DNA from: Candidatus Magasanikiibacteriota bacterium
GTDB taxonomy: Bacteria; Patescibacteriota; Patescibacteriia; Magasanikbacterales; GWA2-37-8
Assembly (NCBI GenBank): GCA_016189025.1
Contig: JACPGS010000024.1
Span: 1-47,829 of the forward strand
Reading direction: 5' to 3'
DNA length: 47,829 nucleotides
Part shown: positions 1 to 8,368 of the stretch, in pieces
How the letters are laid out: each line of letters starts with the position of its first letter
Position numbering within the stretch: position 1 is the first letter of the stretch
Position numbers and translations under genes: made by a program
Notes under the pieces: generated by a model
Seen by the model: the letters and a program-made list of their open reading frames with translations, nothing else
Told to the model about the DNA's origin: nothing
Databases searched by the model: none

Positions 1-216
1 CCCGCAAGCTTTGCTTGGTTCTGAGCAGATATTCTAACTTTTCTCTGTCATACAATTTTAAGTCGTTTGACATACCCACCACCTTTATGGATAAAGGCAT
101 ATTTTACCATTTAGGTGGTGCATTTAGATTAGACTACTGCTTTGGTTTTTAAAGATTGACCTCTGGCCTTAAATATGGTAGTAATAGGTTAAATCTCTTT
201 TCCGGAGGAGGAAAAA

Positions 217-1332
217 ATGGCACGGCAAGCTATCCTGATCGGAGTCGCTCTTTTCACAATCATCGGCTGCGCGCGTCTGCCAACGCCCGCTGGCCGAGCC
301 ACCCTCAACCCAACGGAGGCCGTCATGCCCATCTATGCCGACACGCTTGGATTCGTCGGCCTCCAGATGGGGCCGGCGGAGTTCACTCCCGAAGTTTTTG
401 CCCGCTTGCTTAAAAGCGGCGTGCGCCTGGTGCAGTGGGGCGGTCCGCATCCCCGGCAGCCGGATGCGGCGCACCTGGTTGCCGAAGTGCAGGCCACGGT
501 TGCCCAGTTCGGCTCCCACGGCGACCTTTTCCGACTGGTGCGCCGCCGGCAGGATCTTGCCGATCTGGAGATCACCCGCTCTGTCTACGTCGTGCTGACG
601 GTCCAGAACCCCGGCGCGATCGGGGAAGCCTGGAGCCGCCTGGACGAGCTGTGGGACGCCGGGGTGCGCGTGATTCAGCTCGCCTACTGGGACTGCGAGA
701 GGTACGGCTGCGGCTTTTTGGCGCCCGAGGACACTGGCCTCACCCTGGCGGGCCAGGAATTTCTGCGCCAAATCGCGGCGCGCGGTTTCATCCTGGACTT
801 GTCGCACGCCGGGCCGCGGACGGCGCTGGAGGCAGCCCAGGCCTACCAAGGGCGCCTGATGATTTCGCACACCGGCAGCCGGACGGTCTACGACTATCCG
901 CGCAATGCCCCGGACCAGGTAATCCGGCTGGTGGGAGCACGGGATGGCATCGTGGGCGTGTACACGATGACCTTCTTCCTCAACGGCGCGGATAATAGCA
1001 TTTCGCCCTGGCTTATCCATGTTCAGTACGTGGCTGATCTCGTCGGCGCTGATCACGTCGCCATCGGTTCCGACGCGCCGGTGGCCGGCTGCCCGGACGT
1101 GGAAGCAACGCGCGCCGGCTTTCTGCGGCTCGCCAAAGCGCTGGATGCCACCGGCCGCCTGCAGGGGGTACTCGCTCCCCGCTGGCCGGCGTTCATTCCG
1201 GAGCTGAACGGCACCGACCGCTTCGCGGTTCTCGCCGAAGCCCTGCGCCCCTACTTTTCCCATCGTCAGCGCCAGGGGATTGTGGGGCAGAATGCCTTGC
1301 GGTTCTACCGGAGCGCGCTCCCCCAAGAGTAG
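217..1332 (+). CDS. membrane dipeptidase (peptidase M19)-like lipoprotein
   Basis: SD ggaggagg upstream; lipobox-like IIGC; M19-like blocks VIQLAYW, GLT, ILDLSH, ISHTGSR, GADHVAIGSDAP. Confidence 0.8.
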   Translation: MARQAILIGVALFTIIGCARLPTPAGRATLNPTEAVMPIYADTLGFVGLQMGPAEFTPEVFARLLKSGVRLVQWGGPHPRQPDAAHLVAEVQATVAQFGSHGDLFRLVRRRQDLADLEITRSVYVVLTVQNPGAIGEAWSRLDELWDAGVRVIQLAYWDCERYGCGFLAPEDTGLTLAGQEFLRQIAARGFILDLSHAGPRTALEAAQAYQGRLMISHTGSRTVYDYPRNAPDQVIRLVGARDGIVGVYTMTFFLNGADNSISPWLIHVQYVADLVGADHVAIGSDAPVAGCPDVEATRAGFLRLAKALDATGRLQGVLAPRWPAFIPELNGTDRFAVLAEALRPYFSHRQRQGIVGQNALRFYRSALPQE

Positions 1333-1385
1333 CGCCGGAGCCGGCCACGGGCATTCGTGGCGTCCGGCAACCAAAGGAGTAGATC

Positions 1386-1934
1386 ATGCGCTATGTGCGC
1401 CTGGTTGAGAGCATCGCGAAGGATTGGAAGCTGCTGGCGTTGTGGGCGGCGTTGACCGTGGGTTTCAATCTGCTGCTTGGGTGGGCCGCTGCCGGGATGG
1501 GTTCATACCGGCCGCTTGACCTTCAATTCAACGGCTATCGCTCCTGGGAGGCCTATGACCTGCTCAATGCGCTCGGGCCGGCCGGCCGGGCGGCGCACCA
1601 GGACACCTGGTGGCTTGACCTCGTTTTTCCGCTCTGCTACGCGCCGTTCACTGCCATGCTCCTCGCCCGGCTGTGGAACGCCCGATTCGCCCCGGGCATG
1701 ATGCTGTGCCTGCTGCCGTTCGGCGGGGCACTGCTGGACTACCTGGAGAACATCTGCATCGGCGTAGCGCTCTTTACCTACCCGGCGCGGCACGACGCCC
1801 TGATGGATTTCTCCGGCCTGGTCACGGCGCTCAAGTGGTGGGGGTTCGCTTTCCCGAGCCTGGCGCTGGTGGGGATCGGCGGCGGATGGTCGCTCGGCGC
1901 TTTCCTGGAGCGGCGGCGCCGGGGCGCTGGCTGA
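1386..1934 (+). CDS. hypothetical membrane protein
   Basis: ORF with several hydrophobic segments; SD aaaggag upstream. Confidence 0.6.
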   Translation: MRYVRLVESIAKDWKLLALWAALTVGFNLLLGWAAAGMGSYRPLDLQFNGYRSWEAYDLLNALGPAGRAAHQDTWWLDLVFPLCYAPFTAMLLARLWNARFAPGMMLCLLPFGGALLDYLENICIGVALFTYPARHDALMDFSGLVTALKWWGFAFPSLALVGIGGGWSLGAFLERRRRGAG

Positions 1935-2015
1935 CACGGGCAAGTCGCCCGAGGGACGAAGCAGAGTCAGAGGGGGCACTCTCTACTCGTCCCTTCGTTC
2001 CTGGTGGGAATAATT

Positions 2016-2203
2016 GAAACTGTAGAAGAATGCCAACCATATCATTATCCGCCTGGTCGCTATCGCTATTGCGGTAACTCACTTGGTTGGTCGCGGCAGA
2101 CACTCTTTGGGTGCTCTCCCGACTAAAGTCGGGATGCGCGCCCAAAGACACTCGTCTGCCGCGCCCTGATGCTAACTGGCTTTTCCGATTCTTTTGCAGT
2201 TTC
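2016..2203 (+). repeat. interspersed palindromic repeat family 1, copy A
   Basis: gaaactgtagaagaat ... attcttttgcagtttc ends; internal gcggcagacactctttgggtgc / gcgcgcccaaagacactcgtctgccgc stem. Confidence 0.8.
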
Positions 2204-2271
2204 ATATTATTCTTAGCAGGAACGTTGAACAGTTTATGGGTTTGCGATATAATGCCTAAGGCAGCAGTCTT

Positions 2272-2406
2272 AATCACCAGGACTTACGCGTTTGGCGCAC
2301 TGCGGCGTCAAAAGCTCCGGTGCTCAACGCTGTATATCTGTATACAGCTTATTCCGCTCCTCGCTTTTTCCTTGCATTGCATCCAAACGCGTAAGTCCTA
2401 AATCAC
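2272..2406. mobile_element. MITE-like element: 17-bp perfect TIR with flanking direct repeat AATCAC
   Basis: AGGACTTACGCGTTTGG (2279-2295) and CCAAACGCGTAAGTCCT (2383-2399); AATCAC at 2272-2277 and 2401-2406. Confidence 0.75.
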
Positions 2407-2424
2407 ATCTAGGATAGGGGGAAT

Positions 2425-2673
2425 ATGAAGTTTTTTTTCGGAATCTTGATAATAGCCGCCGGCATCGGCCTAATCCTCAAAACCGAGTGGATTATTGAAA
2501 ATTTCGGCGGGAGCGCCTGGGCCGAAGACAAATTCGGCACCGCCGGCGGCAGCCGCACGCTGTTTAAGCTCATCGGCCTCGCTCTTATTTTTATCGGATT
2601 TTTGCTGATTACCGGATTATTTGAAGGATTTTTGGACAATACGGTGGGCCGGATATTTGTCCGCCCCTCTTAA
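2425..2673 (+). CDS. small two-TM membrane protein
   Basis: ORF 82 aa with two hydrophobic segments. Confidence 0.6.
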   Translation: MKFFFGILIIAAGIGLILKTEWIIENFGGSAWAEDKFGTAGGSRTLFKLIGLALIFIGFLLITGLFEGFLDNTVGRIFVRPS

Positions 2674-2683
2674 TCCGTGTCAT

Positions 2684-3235
2684 ATGGTGCACGCTGGCAA
2701 AGCCTTAATTGATCCGCATTTTATTTTTACTAAAATCGGCCTCGGCCCCGGCATGCGGGTGGCGGATTTTGGCTGCGGCCGCACCGGCCATTTTATTTTC
2801 TCCGCGGCGCGGGCCGTGGGCGAGCGGGGAGTGGTGTATGCCGTGGATATCGTAAAAAATATTTTGGAGAGCTTAAAGAGCCGGGTGCGCAGCGAAGGGT
2901 ACGACAATATCCAGCTAGTCTGGTCTAATGTGGAAGCCAGCGGGAAAACGCCGATTCCCCCGGCTAGTCTGGATGTGTGTTTTATGGTGAATCTGATGTT
3001 TTTACTGCACGACCGCGCCGGGGCGATGACCGAAGCGGCGCGCCTCCTTAAGAGCGGCGGACAGCTGGTGGTAGTGGAGTGGGAAAAACCATTGGGCGCG
3101 GTGGGGCCTACTCCCGGCCAGTTAGTTGCGGCCGAGCAGATTTTGCCGGCCGCCGAAACGCGGGGATTGTCGCTCGCCGATCACTTTGCCGCCGGCGAGT
3201 ATCATTATTGTCTGGTATTTAAGAAAAATTTATGA
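2684..3235 (+). CDS. SAM-dependent methyltransferase
   Basis: VADFGCGRTGHF motif I, YAVDI, LLKSGGQLVVVEW. Confidence 0.8.
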   Translation: MVHAGKALIDPHFIFTKIGLGPGMRVADFGCGRTGHFIFSAARAVGERGVVYAVDIVKNILESLKSRVRSEGYDNIQLVWSNVEASGKTPIPPASLDVCFMVNLMFLLHDRAGAMTEAARLLKSGGQLVVVEWEKPLGAVGPTPGQLVAAEQILPAAETRGLSLADHFAAGEYHYCLVFKKNL

Positions 3236-3642
3236 ATGTTGCCAACTTGCTGCGCTCCTCTTATTGGTTCAGCCAGCCCGCGGTAGCAGCCGGGCTGGTC
3301 CTTTGGTTGCCCTTGATTATAGCGGCGCTGCTCGCGGTCGGCGGCCTCGTTGCCCTGGTTTGGTCCGCCCGGCAAAGCGCCGGCGCGTGGCGGCGGTTAG
3401 GGGCAAGGTTTGGCTGGGGGGCGCTCTGGCTGGGGCTCGCGGGACTGGTGTGGATATATTGGCGGCAGCAGCGAGTGTTTTTTTTGGCCTGGCGGTTTTG
3501 GTTATGGTTAATTTTTATTCTGGGTTTGATTTGGGTCGGTCGGTTAGTCTGGTATATCAGCCGCCGCCTGCCGGTAGCGCGGCAGGAGCAGGCGGCGCGG
3601 CTGGCGCGTGATAAGTATTTGCCCGGCAGCCGGCGCCCGTGA
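3232..3642 (+). CDS. hypothetical membrane protein
   Basis: hydrophobic ORF overlapping the preceding gene by 4 nt. Confidence 0.5.
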   Translation: MNVANLLRSSYWFSQPAVAAGLVLWLPLIIAALLAVGGLVALVWSARQSAGAWRRLGARFGWGALWLGLAGLVWIYWRQQRVFFLAWRFWLWLIFILGLIWVGRLVWYISRRLPVARQEQAARLARDKYLPGSRRP

Positions 3643-3660
3643 ACTTGGTTCGCCCACTCT

Positions 3661-4020
3661 ATGAGTAGCGAGCGACAACGAGTCGGGGAGTGGGGAGAAA
3701 GCCAAGCGTGTCAGTTTTTGGTTCGCCATGGTTTTATCGTCCGGGAGCGCAATTACCATTCTACCCAGGGAGAAATTGACATTGTCGCCAGCCGCGGCGG
3801 CGATTATTATTTTATTGAGGTAAAAACCCGGTTTACTCCCGAATTGGCCACTGACCTGGCGATTACGCCGCGCAAGCTCTATCGTTTTCGCAAAACCGTT
3901 CAGCATTATTGCTATCGGCGCGGCATCGGCGAGGAAGGGTCGCTGATTATCGCCGGGCTGATTGTGCTGGTAAAGCGCGCCACCCGCACTATTTCTTTCC
4001 GCCTGGCAATATATTGTTGA
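3661..4020 (+). CDS. YraN/UPF0102 family endonuclease-like protein
   Basis: GEWGESQACQFLVRHGF, GEIDIVA, YYFIEVKTR. Confidence 0.85.
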   Translation: MSSERQRVGEWGESQACQFLVRHGFIVRERNYHSTQGEIDIVASRGGDYYFIEVKTRFTPELATDLAITPRKLYRFRKTVQHYCYRRGIGEEGSLIIAGLIVLVKRATRTISFRLAIYC

Positions 4021-4028
4021 TATTTTTA

Positions 4029-4113
4029 GACTGTAGAAGAATACTAACGATGTCGTTATTTGTCTGGCCGCTATCGCTATTGCTAAGTTTAACCTGATTC
4101 TTCTCCAGTCTCA
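4029..4113 (+). repeat. interspersed repeat family 1, copy B (short form lacking the central hairpin)
   Basis: gactgtagaagaat ... gattcttctccagtctca ends with ccgctatcgctattgct core. Confidence 0.7.
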
Positions 4114-4130
4114 TTTTTGTCAACCGTCGC

Positions 4131-4159
4131 TTGACTAGGTTCAGACCCTGCGGTATACT
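4131..4159 (+). promoter_or_regulatory. sigma70-type promoter for ndk
   Basis: TTGACT - 17 nt - TATACT. Confidence 0.7.
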
Positions 4160-4196
4160 CTATGGCAATCCGGGTAATTCAGCTAAATCCGTATCT

Positions 4197-4775
4197 ATGA
4201 ACTTCAAAACCGAACGCACTTTTGTGCTCATTAAACCCGACGGCGTGCGCAAGGGGCTGGTGGGCGAAGTAATCCGCCGCTTTGAGCAGCGCGACTTGAA
4301 AATTGTGGCGCTGGAGATGTTCCAGCCCACCCGCGAGCAGATTGATAATCATTACCCCAAAGACGAAGCCTGGATCCGCCGCCTGGGGCAAAAAACTTTA
4401 AGCACTTACGAGAAGTACGGAATAGATGCGACAAAAGAATTAGGCACGGCTGATGATTTGGCGATTGGCAAAATGGTGCGCCAGTGGCTGATTGATTTTA
4501 TGGTTTCGGCGCCCTTAGTCCGGCTGGTGGTAGAGGGCATTCACGCGGTAGATATGGTGCGCAAAATTTGCGGCCACACTCTGCCGTATCTGGCCGACAT
4601 GGGCACCATTCGCGGCGATTACTCGGCCGATTCGCCGGCGGTAGCCAATTCCGAGCACCGCGCCGTAATGAATTTAGTGCATGCCTCGGAAACGGCCACG
4701 GAAGCGGCCCACGAAATTAGCCATTGGTTTGGCGGGCGCGAGGTTATTTATTCTTATCAGCGTCTGACCGATTAG
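4197..4775 (+). CDS. ndk: nucleoside diphosphate kinase
   Basis: TFVLIKPDGVRKGLVGEVIRRFE, IRGDYS, NLVHASET; extended central segment. Confidence 0.92.
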   Translation: MNFKTERTFVLIKPDGVRKGLVGEVIRRFEQRDLKIVALEMFQPTREQIDNHYPKDEAWIRRLGQKTLSTYEKYGIDATKELGTADDLAIGKMVRQWLIDFMVSAPLVRLVVEGIHAVDMVRKICGHTLPYLADMGTIRGDYSADSPAVANSEHRAVMNLVHASETATEAAHEISHWFGGREVIYSYQRLTD

Positions 4776-4789
4776 GCCCGGTGGATAAC

Positions 4790-4970
4790 TTGATTGACAG
4801 CCGCCGGCAGGGTGGTAACGTACTCCTTAGTCTGGTTCGCGGCAGCGGTACGCTGTTCTACAACCTGTACCCTAGGTTTACCTAGATCTGCCCCGCCCGT
4901 GGGTGTGGCGTGCGGTTTACCACTTACAGCATTGGGACAGGAACGCTGCTTTTGAATCAGACCCTAAAAA
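4790..4970 (+). ncRNA. candidate structured non-coding RNA
   Basis: non-coding, between ndk stop and a terminator; GTGGTAA/TTACCAC outer pairing, GGTAC/GTACC and CTAGGTTTACCTAG inner hairpins. Confidence 0.3.
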
Positions 4971-4971
4971 A

Positions 4972-4999
4972 GCCCCGATTTAGTCGGGGCGTTTTTATA
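4972..4999. terminator. bidirectional intrinsic terminator
   Basis: aaaaaaGCCCCGATTTAGTCGGGGCgttttt. Confidence 0.85.
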
Positions 5000-5005
5000 C
5001 GGTCT

Positions 5006-5185
5006 TTATTTAGTTGATTTTTTGGCCAGGGTGCGGCGGCAGGAAGAGCAGACGCGCGCCCGGCCGCCCTCAATTTTTAGGAGTTGCAAATTTGGTTTCT
5101 GGCGGCGGGGTTTTTTGATGTTGGAGTGGCTGACGGAATTGGCGCGGACCGCGGATTTTCCGCACCGCGTACAAATACGGCTCAT
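5006..5185 (-). CDS. rpmB: 50S ribosomal protein L28
   Basis: manual translation MSRICTRCGKSAVRANSVSHSNIKKPRRQKPNLQLLKIEGGRARVCSSCRRTLAKKSTK; not in supplied ORF track. Confidence 0.9.
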   Translation of the reverse strand: MSRICTRCGKSAVRANSVSHSNIKKPRRQKPNLQLLKIEGGRARVCSSCRRTLAKKSTK

Positions 5186-5250
5186 ATAGTTGCGAGAAAG
5201 AGTAAGTTTTAGTATACTGCATTGTATCGCCTTTCTTGATACCTGTCAAT

Positions 5251-5853
5251 ATGGATCCGCTGGCTTTTATTTTCTACTTCCTGATTGTCATTCCGTCGGC
5301 CATTATCCACGAATACGCGCACGGCTGGACTGCCGACCAGCTCGGCGACCCCACGGCCCGCTATGCCGGCCGCCTGACGCTTGACCCGCGCGCGCACATT
5401 GATCCCTGGGGCACTCTGCTTTTGCCGCTCCTGTTGTGGTTTGGCACCGGCGGCCGATTTCTGTTTGCCTATGCCAAGCCGGTGCCGTTTAATCCCTACA
5501 ACTTGCGCTTGCCCCGCTGGGGGCCGGCCTTGGTGGGGCTGGCCGGGCCGCTGGCTAATCTTCTTCTGGCAGCCAGCTTTGCGATTGTCCTGCGTCTGTT
5601 GCCGGCGACCACCTTCTCCGCTTTTTTGCGTATCATCGTTCACATCAATGTGGTATTAATGATTTTTAATTTGGTTCCTATCCCGCCCCTGGACGGCTCC
5701 AAAGTTCTTTATGCCCTGCTGCCGGACTCGGCGCATCAATTCAAGCTTACCCTGGAGCGCTATGGTTTTTGGCTGCTTCTGATTTTTGTCTTTTTCCTGT
5801 TTGATTTAATTGCGCCGCTCATTGACGGGTTATTCCGGTTATTGGTAGGATGA
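5251..5853 (+). CDS. site-2 protease family (M50) membrane metalloprotease
   Basis: HEYAHGWTAD, FNLVPIPPLDGSKV. Confidence 0.9.
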   Translation: MDPLAFIFYFLIVIPSAIIHEYAHGWTADQLGDPTARYAGRLTLDPRAHIDPWGTLLLPLLLWFGTGGRFLFAYAKPVPFNPYNLRLPRWGPALVGLAGPLANLLLAASFAIVLRLLPATTFSAFLRIIVHINVVLMIFNLVPIPPLDGSKVLYALLPDSAHQFKLTLERYGFWLLLIFVFFLFDLIAPLIDGLFRLLVG

Positions 5854-5874
5854 TTTTAGCAGGTCGAAGGAAGT

Positions 5875-5994
5875 CATTTCAAAACTGTCATTCCCGTGTA
5901 AACGGGAATCCAGATAATTGCGATATTGGTTAAGACACTGGATTCCCGCTGGCGCGGGAATGACAATAACGTTCCCAGGCTTACTTTTGAAATG
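5875..5994. repeat. nested palindromic repeat (family 2): CATTTCAAAA ends enclosing two inverted ATTCCCG...CGGGAAT units
   Basis: CATTTCAAAA...TTTTGAAATG; TGTCATTCCCGTGTAAACGGGAATCCAG and inverted CTGGATTCCCGCTGGCGCGGGAATGACA. Confidence 0.8.
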
Positions 5995-6039
5995 GCCTCA
6001 AGGTTTATCCTTCAAGCTAACTCCTAACGCCTCACATAT

Positions 6040-6393
6040 ATGCGCCTTATTTTTCGCTGGCTGGCGAGCGCCGCCACCCTGCTCCTCGTCGCTTATTATA
6101 TCCCGGGCATCACCGTCGCCAATTTTTCCACCGCGCTCGTTGCCGCGGTAGTGCTGGGGCTGGTGAACGCGTTAATTCGCCCTCTAGTCCTCCTGTTCAC
6201 CTTGCCGGTGAATATTCTGACCTTGGGGCTGTTCACGTTCGTTGTCAATGCGCTGATATTCTGGCTGGCCTCGGCGGCGGTGTCGGGGTTTGCGGTCGCC
6301 GGTTTTTGGCCGGCGTTCTGGGGCGCACTGATTATGGGAATTGTCGGCTGGTTTACTAACGCCTTACTCAAGAAAAAATCTTGGCCATCTTAA
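6040..6393 (+). CDS. phage holin family (4 TM) membrane protein
   Basis: MRLIFRWLASAATLLLVAYYIPGI, LGLVNALIRPLVLLFTLPVNILTLGLFTFVVNALIFWL. Confidence 0.85.
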   Translation: MRLIFRWLASAATLLLVAYYIPGITVANFSTALVAAVVLGLVNALIRPLVLLFTLPVNILTLGLFTFVVNALIFWLASAAVSGFAVAGFWPAFWGALIMGIVGWFTNALLKKKSWPS

Positions 6394-6431
6394 ATCTGTG
6401 TAATCCCAAATAATCCGCGTAATCTGTGTAT

Positions 6432-6591
6432 GAGCTCATTTCAAAACCTCATTTCGGCTTCCCCGTTTGATTTTCGGCTGTGGCTAGCGGCTCGGCGGCA
6501 ACGTATTGCCAATACGTTTCAGCCTCCGCCGCTTCGCCTCGCTGCGAAAATCAAACGGCTCGCTGGCGAAAGCAGGTTTTGAAATGAGCTC
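6432..6591. repeat. long hairpin repeat (family 2-like)
   Basis: GAGCTCATTTCAAAACCT...AGGTTTTGAAATGAGCTC (18 bp perfect) and inner CCGTTTGATTTTCG...CGAAAATCAAACGG (14 bp). Confidence 0.85.
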
Positions 6592-6592
6592 T

Positions 6593-6733
6593 ATGAAAAA
6601 TTACGCTTCGCGCGCGCGCCGGGGGCGGGTGGCCTACCGCACGCCCAGCCGGTGGCTCTCGGGCCGGCCCGAGCAGTTCAAGCGGTTGCCGAATACTAAA
6701 TTACCGATAAGCAAGCGATACCGTAGCGTTTAG
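6593..6733 (+). CDS. small basic protein (46 aa)
   Basis: MKNYASRARRGRVAYRTPSRWLSGRPEQFKRLPNTKLPISKRYRSV; coding status uncertain. Confidence 0.4.
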   Translation: MKNYASRARRGRVAYRTPSRWLSGRPEQFKRLPNTKLPISKRYRSV

Positions 6734-6766
6734 TAGTTAATTTGTTTATTCTTAAATGCTAAGCAT

Positions 6767-7456
6767 ATGCCAGAGAGAGAAAATATCCCTTCCGCTGATG
6801 AACAAGCAGGGATTGGCGCAGATGAAGACACTAAACAAGAAGCAGCGCCGCTAGGAATGAGGGAAGGGGGGCGCGAGCAGGGGGAAGCCGGCGAAGCGGA
6901 AGATACAATTCAGGAAGAAGCGCCGTGGGCGATGAGGGTAGAGGAACCGACAAGGCCCGATATTAGCGATGAGCCAACCGCATTGCTGGCGGGCGCAGCT
7001 TTTGAGCGGGGCGAGAGGGCAGGCATGCAGGAATTATACGATAAACAAATTGCTGATGCGGTTGCTCGTTCCGATGATTTGGGTTCCCTGGCGCGTAATT
7101 TAGCTGCTGCCCAAAAAACTGCCGAACGCCTAGGCACAGAATTCAAAGATAAGATTGACCGTAGCATAGAGTCGTTAAACGTTTTAGTCTCTTTGTTAAA
7201 GCGGGAAGTATTGCCTAACCAGCAGATTAAAATTGATGTTCTGTTGCAGCATATAACTAGAACTAGCGGATTGCGGACTCGCGCCACGGATTTGACTACT
7301 GCCGCTTTAGCTGCTAAGCGCGCGCCAGGTAGCGAAGAACCTACGGCGATTACCGGAGCTCAAGAGCCGACAGTAGTGGTGGCGCCATTAGCAAAACCAG
7401 GCCAGCCAGGCCGGCCTGGTTTATTGAGTAGAATTAGAAAGGGGTTAGGATTTTAG
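6767..7456 (+). CDS. hypothetical protein, acidic N-terminus
   Basis: ORF only. Confidence 0.5.
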   Translation: MPERENIPSADEQAGIGADEDTKQEAAPLGMREGGREQGEAGEAEDTIQEEAPWAMRVEEPTRPDISDEPTALLAGAAFERGERAGMQELYDKQIADAVARSDDLGSLARNLAAAQKTAERLGTEFKDKIDRSIESLNVLVSLLKREVLPNQQIKIDVLLQHITRTSGLRTRATDLTTAALAAKRAPGSEEPTAITGAQEPTVVVAPLAKPGQPGRPGLLSRIRKGLGF

Positions 7457-7460
7457 TTTT

Positions 7461-8144
7461 GTGAATAAATACAAAATTATTTCCGTCGGCGGCTCTATTA
7501 TTATTCCGGAGAGCGGATTTGATGTTGGGTTTCTGAAAAAATTCCGCGCTTTGCTGATTAAGCGGGTGCGCGCCGGCGACCGGTTGGTGCTGGTAGTCGG
7601 CGGCGGCGCCACCTGCCGGGCTTATCAAGAAGCCGCGCGACGGGCAGTAAAGTTAACTGCTACTGACCTGGATTGGATTGGTATTAAATCCACGGTGCTT
7701 AATGCCGAGTTTGTCCGGTGTCTATTTAAGGAGTATGCTCACCCCGAGGTAATCTCCCGGCCGCGGCGTCGTTTAGTTGCCGGTAAACCAATTATTGTCG
7801 CCAGCGGCTGGCAGCCCGGGCACTCTACTGATCACGACGCGGTGTTATTGGCGCGGGCGTACGGCGCTAAAGAAATTATCAACCTCTCCAATACCGATTA
7901 TGTTTACGACCGCGACCCCCGGCGTTTTCCGGCGGCGCGTAAATTGATGCAAATTTCCTGGCGCGAGTTTCGCCGTCTAGTGGGAAGCCGCTGGACCCCG
8001 GGCGCCAATCTGCCATTTGACCCAGTGGCGGCGCGGCACGCCGCCCGCCTTGGGCTTACCGTCAAGTTTGTTAAAGGCACGAATCTTCCGGCCGTGGCCC
8101 GGGCCTTGACGGAACGTAAATTCCGTGGTACAATAATTTCATGA
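7461..8144 (+). CDS. pyrH: UMP kinase-like amino acid kinase family protein
   Basis: KIISVGGSIIIPE, VVGGGATCRAYQ, NTDYVYDRDPR, GANLPFDPVAA; GTG start. Confidence 0.75.
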   Translation: MNKYKIISVGGSIIIPESGFDVGFLKKFRALLIKRVRAGDRLVLVVGGGATCRAYQEAARRAVKLTATDLDWIGIKSTVLNAEFVRCLFKEYAHPEVISRPRRRLVAGKPIIVASGWQPGHSTDHDAVLLARAYGAKEIINLSNTDYVYDRDPRRFPAARKLMQISWREFRRLVGSRWTPGANLPFDPVAARHAARLGLTVKFVKGTNLPAVARALTERKFRGTIIS

Positions 8145-8248
8145 AAACCATTTATTTTGGTAATTTGAATAATAATCGCCCCGCCTGCGGGAGTTAGTTT
8201 GCTGTTTCCTAACAAACTCACCCCGCTTCCCTGGCGGGGGTTATTTTT

Positions 8249-8320
8249 TCCTGGGTAGTTTAATGGTAAAACGCCGCGCTGTTAACGCGGTTACTGCAGG
8301 TTCGATTCCTGCCCCAGGAG
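8249..8320 (+). tRNA. tRNA-Asn(GTT)
   Basis: full cloverleaf with TCCTGGG/CCCAGGA acceptor and CTGTTAA anticodon loop. Confidence 0.95.
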
Positions 8321-8323
8321 CGC

Positions 8324-8360
8324 GTTTAAAAAACCGAGCTAGTCGCTCGGTTTTTTAAAC
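8324..8360. terminator. terminator after tRNA-Asn
   Basis: GTTTAAAAAACCGAGC TAGTC GCTCGGTTTTTTAAAC, 16-bp perfect stem. Confidence 0.9.
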
Positions 8361-8368
8361 TTTTACCG

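Noticed and set aside
169-1374. 401-aa antisense ORF
   Set aside because: Shadow of the GC-rich M19 gene; no coherent family and opposite to a clear coding frame.
1831-2277. 148-aa minus-strand ORF
   Set aside because: Crosses gene end and a repeat; not credible coding.
2087-2401. 104-aa ORF
   Set aside because: Runs through family 1 repeat and MITE sequence; no independent support.
4790-4970. RNase P, tmRNA, SRP or 6S assignment for the structured region
   Set aside because: Signature conserved segments of these RNAs were not found by eye; left as unassigned candidate.
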